Shown: positions 1 through 6,966 of the stretch, piece after piece
Numbering within the stretch: the stretch's first letter is position 1
How the letters are laid out: every line of letters starts with the position of its first letter
Source: an uncultured Clostridia bacterium
GTDB lineage: Bacteria > Bacillota > Clostridia > Christensenellales > Aristaeellaceae
Direction: 5' to 3'
Length of the DNA stretch: 19,079 nucleotides
NCBI GenBank assembly: GCA_934630975.1
Contig: CAKTXH010000040.1
Location: forward strand, 1-19,079
Position numbers and translations under genes: made by a program
The notes under the pieces: generated by a model
Database searches by the model: none
Seen by the model: the letters and a program-made list of their open reading frames with translations, nothing else
Told to the model about the DNA's origin: nothing

Positions 1-899
1 AGCGTATCCGTCAGCGCGCCGAGGTTGAAGCTCAGGCCGGAACGCACGAAGAACAGCAGCAGAATCGGCGGGCTCCAATACCCGAGCTGGCGAAACAGCT
101 TTTCGTCCCCCGTCAGGTTGATATACGTCATGCCCATGGACATACAGCCCAGCAGCGGCGAAACATCCGCCATCGCGCAGATGCCGCAGAACGCGAACAG
201 CGTCGCAATCGAGACGATCAGCCGGTTATCCGTCGAGCGCTTGCGGAAAAACAGCTTGAGCATCACGCCGAACAGCGCGCCCAGCGCCAGCACGCAGATA
301 TTCGCCAGAATCGGGGCGATCACGGTAGAAAGCTGCATGCTGCCGCTCTCAGACGCCATCGCCACGGAAATCGCGACGCTGTACAGAATCAGGCCGACCA
401 CGTCATCCAGCGCGACGACTTGCAGGAGCGTATCGACAAAATCGCCGTGCGCGCCGGTCTGCCGGATCGTCATCATGGTGGAAGCGGGCGCTGTGGCCGA
501 GGCCAGCGCTGAGAGCACGATGGAAAAGCTCAATTCCAGATGCAGCACGCCGTAGACGAGGATGAACACCGCGACCGAGGCCAGACAGGCTTCCAGCACG
601 GTGATGACGATGACCCGCGCACCGTTGCGCCTGAGCACCTCCACCTTGAAAAACTCGCCCGCGCTGAACGCGATAAACGCCAGCGCCACGTCCGAAAGAA
701 AATCCGTTCCGTCGATGATGGTCTGCGGAATCACATTCAAGCAGCACGGCCCCATCAAAATGCCCGCCAGAATATAGCCCGTCACATTGGGCAGGCGGAA
801 CCGCTTGGTGATTCGCGTCATTGCGAAACCGGCAAACAGCATGGCCGAAATAGAAATAATGACCCGCGCCACCGGCGAGGCCTGCATGGATTCGATCAA
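1..899 (-). CDS. Cation:proton antiporter, CPA2/Kef-like, N-terminal part (3' end beyond window)
   Basis: Reading the minus strand from 899 gives 299 open codons to the window edge. The protein is a string of hydrophobic segments with the marks of a monovalent cation/proton antiporter: an LPNVTGYILAGILMGP stretch (residues 36-51), TAPAS (136-140) at the position of the unwound helix, and an LDD pair (164-166) where CPA2 members carry the ion-binding aspartates. It would sit in the cytoplasmic membrane and exchange Na+ or K+ for H+. I chose the TTG start at 899 because AAGGAG lies 11 nt upstream. The in-frame ATG at 887 (residue 5) is too far from that site, but remains possible. The C-terminal half, including any RCK/TrkA regulatory domain, is outside the window, so NhaP-like, Kef-like and other subtypes cannot be separated. 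Confidence 0.85.
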   Translation of the reverse strand, partial: MIESMQASPVARVIISISAMLFAGFAMTRITKRFRLPNVTGYILAGILMGPCCLNVIPQTIIDGTDFLSDVALAFIAFSAGEFFKVEVLRRNGARVIVITVLEACLASVAVFILVYGVLHLELSFSIVLSALASATAPASTMMTIRQTGAHGDFVDTLLQVVALDDVVGLILYSVAISVAMASESGSMQLSTVIAPILANICVLALGALFGVMLKLFFRKRSTDNRLIVSIATLFAFCGICAMADVSPLLGCMSMGMTYINLTGDEKLFRQLGYWSPPILLLFFVRSGLSFNLGALTDT

Positions 900-937
900 T
901 TTTCCCCGTTCTCCTTCCCTATTCGAATTTTACATTG

Positions 938-966
938 ATTTTACATCAATCTAACATAAAATTCAA
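938..966 (-). promoter_or_regulatory. Sigma-A-type promoter of the antiporter gene
   Basis: On the minus strand TTGAAT (961-966), a 17-nt spacer and TAAAAT (938-943) lie about 40 nt upstream of the TTG start. The octamer TGTAAAAT occurs twice around the -10 region. Seen in sequence; promoter activity is inferred. Confidence 0.6.
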
Positions 967-1018
967 GCCTTTAGAAGAATTTTATGATAAAGCTTTCTGA
1001 ATTCTCACTATTTTCATC

Positions 1019-1048
1019 AAAAAAGGAGGCGGAATTTCTTCCGTCTCC
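1019..1048 (-). terminator. Intrinsic terminator after the short-chain dehydrogenase
   Basis: On the minus strand a 10-bp stem with one A/C mismatch (arms 1039-1048 and 1025-1034, 4-nt loop) is followed by six T residues (1024-1019). It lies 24 nt past the stop codon at 1072 and separates this gene from the antiporter promoter. Confidence 0.8.
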
Positions 1049-1071
1049 CTGAAAGTGTTTTATTGAACGCT

Positions 1072-1833
1072 TTACGGGCGCAAACCGCTTCCGCCCTGAA
1101 GGGTGATGGTTTCGCCGGTGACGTAGGAAGCGTCATCCGAAGCGAGGAACACGCAGACGCGGCCGATATCCTTCTCCGGGTCGGCAAAGCGCCCCAGCGG
1201 GATGCCCTGAATCGTCTTGGCGAACAGATCCGGATACGCGTCGCGCCACTGTTCGAGGCTCTCCGTCATCGCCAGCGGGCAGACCACGTTCACGCGGATG
1301 CCGTCCGGGCCCCACTCCGCCGCCGCCACGCGGGACAGGCCGCGGATGCCTTCCTTCGCCGCCGCGTAGGAGGACTGGCCGAGCTTGCCGAACAGACCCG
1401 CGCCGGAAGCGAAGTTGATGACCGAGCCTTTGCTCTCCTTCAGATACGGGTAGCAGTCGCGCATATAGAAGAACGTCGCATACAGGCCGGAATAAATCGC
1501 GAGGTCAAAATCCTCCTTGGTATGATCCTTGAGCATCACGCCGGACTTGGAAACCTGCGCGTTGTTGACCACCGTGTCGATATGGCCGAAGGTCTCGACC
1601 GTCTGCTTCACCACGTTGGCGATAGCGGCTTCATCCGCGCCGTCCGCCGTGATCGGCAGCACCTTGACGCCGTATTCGGCTTCAAGCTTTTCCTTCGCCG
1701 CTTCCAGACGGCTCATCGTCCGGCCCGTAATGACCAGATTCGCGCCCTCTTTGGCGAACGCCTTCGCCAGGCCGAAACCGATGCCCTTGCCGCCGCCGGT
1801 GATAATCGCAACTTTTCCTTCAAGCTTGCCCAT
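1072..1833 (-). CDS. SDR-family NAD(P)-dependent oxidoreductase
   Basis: This 253-residue protein has the length and layout of a classical short-chain dehydrogenase/reductase, a cytoplasmic NAD(P)-dependent oxidoreductase acting on a hydroxyl/carbonyl pair. The cofactor motif TGGGKGIG is at residues 12-19, and the catalytic Ser143, Tyr156 and Lys160 (YAAAK) are present. Two positions deviate: the usual NNAG is NNAQ (90-93), and the Asn of the Asn-Ser-Tyr-Lys tetrad, expected in the IYSGLYATF stretch near 113-121, appears to be Ser115. The C-terminal region ends in a GETITLQGG segment typical of the family. The ATG at 1833 has AGGAG 9 nt upstream. The gene has its own candidate promoter and a strong terminator, so it is probably monocistronic, although no terminator is visible between it and the upstream serine hydrolase gene. 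The substrate cannot be told from sequence. Confidence 0.92.
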   Translation of the reverse strand: MGKLEGKVAIITGGGKGIGFGLAKAFAKEGANLVITGRTMSRLEAAKEKLEAEYGVKVLPITADGADEAAIANVVKQTVETFGHIDTVVNNAQVSKSGVMLKDHTKEDFDLAIYSGLYATFFYMRDCYPYLKESKGSVINFASGAGLFGKLGQSSYAAAKEGIRGLSRVAAAEWGPDGIRVNVVCPLAMTESLEQWRDAYPDLFAKTIQGIPLGRFADPEKDIGRVCVFLASDDASYVTGETITLQGGSGLRP

Positions 1834-1901
1834 TGTCTATCGCTCCTTTATGCATATTGTTCAGAGGACGCATCCGCGTCTTGTCTGGCTTTGATGCATA
1901 T

Positions 1902-1930
1902 AGCGTATCATCTTTGGATGAATCTGTCAA
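1902..1930 (-). promoter_or_regulatory. Candidate promoter of the SDR gene with clustered TTGACA boxes
   Basis: On the minus strand TTGACA (1925-1930) is followed after 17 nt by TACGCT (1902-1907), a weak -10. Two more exact TTGACA copies lie upstream at 1935-1940 and 1971-1976. The perfect -35 supports a promoter; the poor -10 lowers confidence. Confidence 0.4.
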
Positions 1931-1982
1931 CGATTGTCAAGCAAGTCGCCCGATTCGTTTATTTATTTTTTGTCAATCTTGT

Positions 1983-3137
1983 TTATTCCGCCAGAAACGC
2001 ATCCGCCGCGGCCGCGCAAAGCCTTCTGGTAATGCGCATAATGCCGTCTTCCCGTGTGGTTTGGCAGCCGTTGGTCATTACGCAGAACACAGTTTGGCTC
2101 ACAGGTTCGACATATAAATTGCAAACGATGCCCTCGTCCGTGCCCTGATGGCCGTACACGCGCCGCCCGTCCAGCAGCGTATCCTGCCGGATGGTAAAGA
2201 AGCTGTACGGCGAATCGCCGGTGATGCCCGTCGTCTCTTCGCTCTGCTCCTGCCGCATCATGGCGACGGCTTCTTCGCTGAGCACGCGCACGCCGTCCAG
2301 CGTGCCGTCGCCGCAGACGGCGATGCCCAGCCGGGTCAAATCGCGCGGGCGGATCAGCAGGCTGCCCACCGTGATCCGATAGTGCGTATCCGGCGTGGCG
2401 AACGCGTCATAGGGCTGGCGCAGAACATAGCTCGGCGCGCGGTAAAGCGAGCCGTCTTTTCGATACGTCGCGGTCAGGTATTCCTCCGCCTCCTCGAGCT
2501 GCGTCGCGGTATAGGCCGCGTCGATGCCCAGCGGCGCGAAGAGATAGGCCCGCATGAAGGAGGAAACATCCTGCCCCGTCACGGATTCAATCACCGCGCC
2601 CGTGATACCCGCCCCGAAGTTGGAATAGGTATATTGACTGCCGGGGCGGACGTCCCGGAAATTGGCCTTCGCCTTTTGATCCAGCGCAATCATTTCGCTC
2701 AGCCTGCTGGCGATTCTGGAATAGGAGGAATTTTCGTTCAGCCCCGCCGTGTGGCTCATCAGCATGCGCAGGGTGATCGGCGTATCGGGATAGCGCGGAT
2801 TGCCGACCGCATAGCCCAAATACGCGCTGATATCCTCATCCGGGTCGAGCAGGCCGTCGTCCATCATCTTGAGCAGGCCGATTCCCGTGACGAACTTGGT
2901 GACGGAAGCGCAGCGGAAATAGCTCTTTTCCGTCACAGGCACGCGGGTCGTCTTCTGCTGCACGCCGTAATAGCACTCGTAGACGATTTCGCCTTTCTGC
3001 GCCACCAGAAACGCGCCGCCGACCGTCTTCGCATCGCGGAAGATTTTGTCCACCTGCTCGTCGAGGCCCGCGCCCTCCGCCCTGCCGCAGACCGGCAGAA
3101 GCGCCAGCAGCAAAAAGAACACAACCAGTTTTCTCAT
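1983..3137 (-). CDS. Exported serine hydrolase, beta-lactamase/DD-peptidase (class C-like) family
   Basis: The 384-residue product starts with a signal peptide (MRK, a leucine-rich core, then a polar GRAEG stretch) and is expected outside the membrane. The penicillin-recognising fold is marked by S78-V-T-K81 (SxxK nucleophile and general base), Y171-S-N173 (YxN) and H330-Q-G332 (the HxG counterpart of KTG). It also has the family segments LLxHTAGL (near 127-133) and PGxxYxYSN. Such proteins include class C beta-lactamases, D-alanyl-D-alanine carboxypeptidases, peptidases and esterases; here a role in peptide or cell-wall hydrolysis is more likely than drug resistance, but this is inference. 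I chose the ATG at 3137, 11 nt after AAGGA; a TTG two codons upstream (3143) is also possible. The Cys at residue 17 follows L-P-V, a poor lipobox, so lipidation is doubtful. The 5' leader carries a large inverted repeat (3200-3266). Confidence 0.88.
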   Translation of the reverse strand: MRKLVVFFLLLALLPVCGRAEGAGLDEQVDKIFRDAKTVGGAFLVAQKGEIVYECYYGVQQKTTRVPVTEKSYFRCASVTKFVTGIGLLKMMDDGLLDPDEDISAYLGYAVGNPRYPDTPITLRMLMSHTAGLNENSSYSRIASRLSEMIALDQKAKANFRDVRPGSQYTYSNFGAGITGAVIESVTGQDVSSFMRAYLFAPLGIDAAYTATQLEEAEEYLTATYRKDGSLYRAPSYVLRQPYDAFATPDTHYRITVGSLLIRPRDLTRLGIAVCGDGTLDGVRVLSEEAVAMMRQEQSEETTGITGDSPYSFFTIRQDTLLDGRRVYGHQGTDEGIVCNLYVEPVSQTVFCVMTNGCQTTREDGIMRITRRLCAAAADAFLAE

Positions 3138-3199
3138 AAACAATTCAATCCTTCAAATTTTTCATAGTCGAATGCCTATTCATTCGCGCCCGAAGGTTT

Positions 3200-3266
3200 C
3201 CAAAGAGGTTTTCGAGCTGTCGCCGCCGGTGGCGGATGCAGACAGCCGAAAACGAAAGCCCTTTGG
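3200..3266. repeat. 67-bp imperfect inverted repeat in the leader of the serine hydrolase gene
   Basis: The outer arms CCAAAG (3200-3205) and CTTTGG (3261-3266) pair exactly. Inside them GTTTTCG-A-GCTGTC (3208-3221) pairs with GACAGC-CGAAAAC (3241-3253) with one bulged base, and the centre holds CCGCC-GGT-GGCGG. The nested structure is better than chance and is not coding. A separate small hairpin, CGTGTC-CGCA-GACACG, lies next to it at 3268-3283. It may be an interspersed palindromic element or an RNA leader structure. Nothing else is recognised in 3138-3301. Confidence 0.6.
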
Positions 3267-3301
3267 TCGTGTCCGCAGACACGAAATCCCCTACATCATA
3301 A

Positions 3302-3337
3302 CACCCGCGCGGAACGCTTGCAAGTCCCGCGCGGGTG
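3302..3337 (-). terminator. Hairpin downstream of the GntR gene, probable terminator without a clear U-tract
   Basis: Perfect 11-bp arms CACCCGCGCGG (3302-3312) and CCGCGCGGGTG (3327-3337) enclose a 14-nt loop that itself contains CTTGCAAG. It begins 6 nt past the GntR stop codon on the minus strand. It is followed only by TTATGATG, so intrinsic termination is likely weak; the hairpin may also stabilise the 3' end. Confidence 0.55.
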
Positions 3338-3342
3338 CGCAA

Positions 3343-4026
3343 TCAGGTTTTGATATACTCCGGACAGGCGGCGCGGATGGTCGCCTCATCTACTTTCACG
3401 CGGGAAAGATGCCTGGTCATCACGGCCTGCGCCGTTTCCACATCCCGGCGCTCGATCGCCTCGCAGATGGCCTGGTGGTCGCCGATGATCTTCTGATCCT
3501 TCACCACGGAGAGGGACAGCGCGCGCACGCGGTCGAAATGAATCGTCATGCCCTCCAGCATGCGCAGGGTGTTATCCTTCTGCGCAATGTGGAAGAGCAG
3601 GCGGTGAAACGCGTTATCCAGCTCCATCAGGTCAAACGACCCGCTCATCTCCGGCTCCTGCGAAAGCTGCTGAAAGCGGACGTTCTGTTTGAGCTGCGCC
3701 AGCGTCTCCTCGGTCACGTTTTCGCAGACGATAGGCAGAATCGCGACCTCCAGCACCTGCCGCGCAAAGCGGGCTTCCTCCACCAGCGCATAATCAATCA
3801 GGCTGATTCGGCTGCCCCGCTGCGGCAGAACATCCACCAGTCCGTACTGCGCCATGTCCATCAGCGCCTCGCGCACGGGCGTTCGGCTCAGGCCGAGCTG
3901 CGCGGCCAGCTCGTTTTCGCTGACCATCGTGCCGGGCTTCAGCTCCATGGAGATGATGTTCTCCTTGAGCATACGCAGCGCATACTCCCTCGCGGTTTCG
4001 GCGCAGTGTCTTTCCTCAAGTTTCAC
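3343..4026 (-). CDS. GntR-family transcriptional regulator with FCD domain (UxuR/ExuR-like role)
   Basis: The 227-residue protein has an N-terminal winged helix-turn-helix of the GntR type (about 10-75; recognition-helix region SENELAAQLGLSRTPVREAL at 36-55). A C-terminal all-helical FCD effector domain follows, with the metal-site residues D137, H141, H184 and H206. FCD regulators commonly sense sugar acids or other carboxylates. Its place as last gene of the uxuA-uxuB operon, 6 nt after the uxuB stop, makes it the likely hexuronate-responsive regulator of that operon, probably a repressor. That role is inferred from context, not from specificity residues. The start is GTG at 4026, with only a weak GGGG-type ribosome binding site, which fits translational coupling to uxuB. 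A strong hairpin follows the stop. Confidence 0.9.
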   Translation of the reverse strand: MKLEERHCAETAREYALRMLKENIISMELKPGTMVSENELAAQLGLSRTPVREALMDMAQYGLVDVLPQRGSRISLIDYALVEEARFARQVLEVAILPIVCENVTEETLAQLKQNVRFQQLSQEPEMSGSFDLMELDNAFHRLLFHIAQKDNTLRMLEGMTIHFDRVRALSLSVVKDQKIIGDHQAICEAIERRDVETAQAVMTRHLSRVKVDEATIRAACPEYIKT

Positions 4027-4032
4027 GGTTTC

Positions 4033-5643
4033 TTACCCCAAATACGCCTCAAGCGTCTTTCGAACGGCGCCTTCGCCCGCCAGCTCGGAAACGAACATCT
4101 CCTCGATGCGGTCGGCCATGCCGATTGCGGTCAGGTCGCTGCCGAAGATATTCGCGTTGGCGAGAATCGGGCGAATCTGCCCATGATACGTTTCCGGCTT
4201 GCCGACCTCAATGCCCGCCAGCTGCGCCTGCAATTCGTCCTTCATCGGGTCGGCGGAGATTTCGATGGCCTTGCCGTCGTCGCCCACGCCGAGCAGGTAG
4301 CGCAGCCAGCCCGCAATCGCCAGAGAAAGCGCGGTCAGCGCATGCAGGTCTTTGCCCTTTTCCACATAGCTCTTGATCGTCTCGCCGAAGCGGATGCCAA
4401 CCTTCTGGGAGGTATCCGTCGCGATGCGCTGCGGGCTGTCCGGCATAAAGGGATTGGGCAGGCGCTGCTCGACCACCTCGTCGATAAACGCCTTCGGGCT
4501 GAGGATGACCGGATCGACGACGACCGGCAGACCCTCGACGTAGCCCAGCCGCTTGACCAGCTTCACCAGCATCTCGTCCTTCATCTCGTCGCAGATCAGC
4601 GTATAGCCGAGCATGCAGCCGTACACCGCCAGCGCGGTATGCAGCGGGTTGAGGCAGGTCGTGACCTTCATGCGCTCGGTCTTGTTGACGGTCTCGCGGT
4701 CGGTCATGTAGACCCCCGCCTTCTCCAGCGGCGGACGGCCGTTCGGGAAACGATCCTCCACCACGAGGTACTGCGGGCGCTCCGCGTTGACGAACGGCGC
4801 GATATACGTCCGCTTGGAGGTAATCACCGGGGCAATCTCCTCGCAGCCGAGCTTTTCCAGCTCTTTGCAGACGGAATCGGCCGGGCGCGGCGTGATCTTG
4901 TCGATCATCGACCACGGGAACGCGACCTGTGCCTCGTCGGAGATGTAATCCACAAACGCCTGCGGCACGAAGCCCTTTTTCAGCCACTCGTCCGCCATCG
5001 TCAGCACCGCGCCGCGCAGCTTCTCGCCGTTGTGGCTGCAATTATCCATCGAAACGACGGCCAGCGGCGCCTTGCCGTTTTCAAAGCGGTGCAGCAGCAT
5101 CGCGCAGACAATCGCCATCGCGCCGGTCGCCTTGTCCGGGCCGTTGTCGATATCCGCCTGCACAAACGGGAAGAACGCTCCGGCGGCGTTTTTGAGCGCG
5201 TAGCCCTTCTCCGTGATGGTGAAGGATACCATTTGCAGGCTCGGATCGGCGAAGACCGCCTTGAGGCGGTTCCAGTGTTCCGGCACGCCCGACTGCGCCT
5301 TGATCGCCTCGCTCAGCGAACCGAGCACACGCTTGTCGGTCGTCGCGTCCGCGTTGAGCGTGACGGCCAGCACGAGGTTGTCATACGGCGTATAGATTTT
5401 ATCCACCACGTCGAAATCGAAGGTCTCCACGCAGGTGATGCCGCGATCCATTTCGCCCTTGGCGATCAGCGTATCGGCCAGACCGCCCACGAAGATGCGG
5501 AAGATGTTGCCCGCGCCGAAGTGCGCCCAGACCGGGTGCGCCTTCGCCTTTTCGGCCGCCGCCTGAACGTCGTATTCCGGCAGCTTGACGCCGGCGCTCT
5601 GCCACGCGGCGGTATCCTTGATTCCTTCAAACGTCAGTTTCAT
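4033..5643 (-). CDS. uxuB: Fructuronate reductase (mannitol dehydrogenase family)
   Basis: This 536-residue protein belongs to the polyol-specific long-chain (mannitol) dehydrogenase family. It most likely reduces D-fructuronate to D-mannonate with NADH, the step before UxuA. The N-terminal Rossmann domain carries HFGAGNIFR (41-49). The family segments SMDNCSHNG (198-206) and FPWSMIDKITPRP (242-254) precede the catalytic region KVTTCLNPLH (326-335), with Lys326, Asn332 and His335. The Lys-to-Asn distance is one residue longer than the classical KxxxxNxxH signature. Tagaturonate reductase or mannitol dehydrogenase are alternatives within the family, but the adjacent uxuA favours fructuronate reductase. 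The ATG at 5643 lies 4 nt after the uxuA stop, with its AGGGG site inside the end of uxuA, so translation is coupled. The open frame extends upstream to 5751, but that part overlaps uxuA and was not used. Confidence 0.92.
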   Translation of the reverse strand: MKLTFEGIKDTAAWQSAGVKLPEYDVQAAAEKAKAHPVWAHFGAGNIFRIFVGGLADTLIAKGEMDRGITCVETFDFDVVDKIYTPYDNLVLAVTLNADATTDKRVLGSLSEAIKAQSGVPEHWNRLKAVFADPSLQMVSFTITEKGYALKNAAGAFFPFVQADIDNGPDKATGAMAIVCAMLLHRFENGKAPLAVVSMDNCSHNGEKLRGAVLTMADEWLKKGFVPQAFVDYISDEAQVAFPWSMIDKITPRPADSVCKELEKLGCEEIAPVITSKRTYIAPFVNAERPQYLVVEDRFPNGRPPLEKAGVYMTDRETVNKTERMKVTTCLNPLHTALAVYGCMLGYTLICDEMKDEMLVKLVKRLGYVEGLPVVVDPVILSPKAFIDEVVEQRLPNPFMPDSPQRIATDTSQKVGIRFGETIKSYVEKGKDLHALTALSLAIAGWLRYLLGVGDDGKAIEISADPMKDELQAQLAGIEVGKPETYHGQIRPILANANIFGSDLTAIGMADRIEEMFVSELAGEGAVRKTLEAYLG

Positions 5644-5647
5644 ACGC

Positions 5648-6733
5648 TCATCCCCTCTTCGCGTTCTTGTCGATGGCTTCCCAGAGACCGTTGAGGTACG
5701 CAATGCCCAGCGCGCGGTCATACAGGCCGTAGCCGGGGCGGCCGATCTCATCCCAAATCATGCGGCCATGATCCGGGCGGATGTAGGTATCCGGGCAGGT
5801 CTCATACGCGGCCTTCATAATCTCGTACATATCCAGATCGCCGTCGGAGGACAGGTGGCTGCTCTCTCGGAAGCGGCGGTCGCTGCCCAGATGCTTGATG
5901 TTGCGCACATGCAGGCAGCCGATGCGGTTCATCTCGCCGAAGTGGCGAACCATCGCCGGGATATCGTTCTGCACGTTGCTGCCCAGCGAGCCCGTGCACA
6001 GGCAGAGCGTGTTGCAGGGGCTGTCGTGCAGCTTGACCATGCGGTCAAACCCCGCCTGATCGTGCGTGATGCGCGGCAGGCCGAAGATCGGCCAGCCCGG
6101 ATCGTCCGGATGGCAGGCCATCTTCACGCCGACCTCTTCGCAGGTCGGGATGATGCCGTCGAGGAAATACTTGAAGTTTTCAAACAGCTTCTCCTCGTCC
6201 ACGCTCTTGTAGAGCTCCAGCACGTGCTCCAGCTCGGCCAGACGGGCGGGCTCCCAGCCCGGCAGGGTGAAGCCGTTGGAGTTTTCGGCCGTGCGGCGGA
6301 CGATTTCCATCGGGGTCATCGCGCCCAGCTCGGCCTCGTCGTAATACAGGCTGTTGGAGCCGTCCTCCGGGATGACGCGCGCCAGATCGGTGCGCAGCCA
6401 GTCCAGCACCGGCATGAAGTTATAGACGATGACCTTCACGCCGTACTTCGCCAGATTGCGGATGGACTTGCAGTAATTCTCGATATACTGGTCGCGCGTG
6501 GGCAGGCCGAGCTTGATATCCTCGTGCACGTTGACGCTCTCGATGACCTCGCACTCCAGTCCGGCGGCGTGCACCTCGTCGATATATGCCTTGACCTCGT
6601 CTTCTTCCCAGACCTCGCCCGCGGCCTTGTAGTCAAGCACGCCCATCAGGCCGGTGCAGCCGGGGATCTGCTTAATCTGCTTGAGCGTGATCTTGTCGCT
6701 CTGACTGCCATACCAGCGGAATGTCATTTTCAT
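5648..6733 (-). CDS. uxuA: D-mannonate dehydratase
   Basis: The 361-residue cytoplasmic TIM-barrel enzyme dehydrates D-mannonate to 2-keto-3-deoxy-D-gluconate. All the expected active-site features are present: His208 (ACHPDDP), Cys246 (CTGSLG), His275 (HVRN) and Asp321 (PDHGR) form the metal site of the family, and His322 is the neighbouring catalytic histidine. The length matches full-size UxuA. The ATG at 6733 has GGAG 10 nt upstream; a second ATG two codons later (6727) is less well spaced. It is the first gene of the operon uxuA-uxuB-GntR and has a candidate extended -10 promoter about 65 nt upstream. No oddities were seen, and codon usage matches the neighbours. Confidence 0.97.
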   Translation of the reverse strand: MKMTFRWYGSQSDKITLKQIKQIPGCTGLMGVLDYKAAGEVWEEDEVKAYIDEVHAAGLECEVIESVNVHEDIKLGLPTRDQYIENYCKSIRNLAKYGVKVIVYNFMPVLDWLRTDLARVIPEDGSNSLYYDEAELGAMTPMEIVRRTAENSNGFTLPGWEPARLAELEHVLELYKSVDEEKLFENFKYFLDGIIPTCEEVGVKMACHPDDPGWPIFGLPRITHDQAGFDRMVKLHDSPCNTLCLCTGSLGSNVQNDIPAMVRHFGEMNRIGCLHVRNIKHLGSDRRFRESSHLSSDGDLDMYEIMKAAYETCPDTYIRPDHGRMIWDEIGRPGYGLYDRALGIAYLNGLWEAIDKNAKRG

Positions 6734-6769
6734 CCTGCTCGATCTCCTTTCGTCCGTTTCGTCGTTTTA

Positions 6770-6778
6770 TGGTATAAT
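6770..6778 (+). promoter_or_regulatory. Extended -10 element facing the TPR gene
   Basis: TGG-TATAAT is a perfect extended -10 on the plus strand, without a recognisable -35 (TCGTCC at 6750-6755). It would transcribe across the uxuA promoter region towards the gene at 6967. It could be a second, weaker promoter or coincidental. Confidence 0.35.
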
Positions 6779-6791
6779 GCCTTGTTGTTTA

Positions 6792-6825
6792 CTAGTATTC
6801 TAGCATATTTCAAAGCGAAACGCCA
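6792..6825 (-). promoter_or_regulatory. Promoter of the uxuA operon with overlapping CTAG palindrome
   Basis: On the minus strand an extended -10, TGC-TAGAAT (6805-6797), lies 17 nt from a poor -35, TGGCGT (6825-6820). Overlapping the -10, positions 6792-6803 read CTAG-TATT-CTAG. CTAG is rare in bacterial DNA and the pair is symmetric, so this is a candidate operator for the GntR/FCD protein of the operon. The operator role is inference. Confidence 0.5.
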
Positions 6826-6897
6826 GCCTGTTTTTCAAAAATTCCCTGCAATTTTCGGCTTTTTCCTTTCGGGCCGAAACAATTCGCGCAAAAAGAA

Positions 6898-6926
6898 TTG
6901 CTTTTCGAGCCGCATCCAGATATACT
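6898..6926 (+). promoter_or_regulatory. Sigma-A promoter of the TPR gene
   Basis: TTGCTT (6898-6903), 17-nt spacer and TATACT (6921-6926) are well placed to start a leader of about 35 nt before the ATG at 6967. The -35 overlaps the inverted repeat CAATTC/GAATTG (6880-6885 and 6895-6900). Confidence 0.65.
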
Positions 6927-6966
6927 ATATGCATCTTGATGTCACGAATAAGGAGTTGTTGATTGC

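Noticed and set aside
1063..2148. 361-codon open frame on the plus strand opposite the SDR
   Set aside because: Starts in the terminator region and is antisense to a recognised enzyme.
3145..3342. 65-codon open frame on the minus strand (ends NRHSTMKNLKD)
   Set aside because: It runs through the inverted repeat and hairpin of a non-coding region, without a ribosome binding site; treated as repeat-derived.
3046..5694. 882-codon open frame on the plus strand
   Set aside because: It lies antisense to the well-supported uxuB and GntR genes, is rich in Arg/His/Ala as antisense frames of high-GC genes are, and has no ribosome binding site or recognisable domain.
6853..6879. TTTCGGC/GCCGAAA inverted repeat as a terminator between the divergent genes
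   Set aside because: It is short with a long loop, has no T-run on either strand and lies between promoters pointing away from each other.
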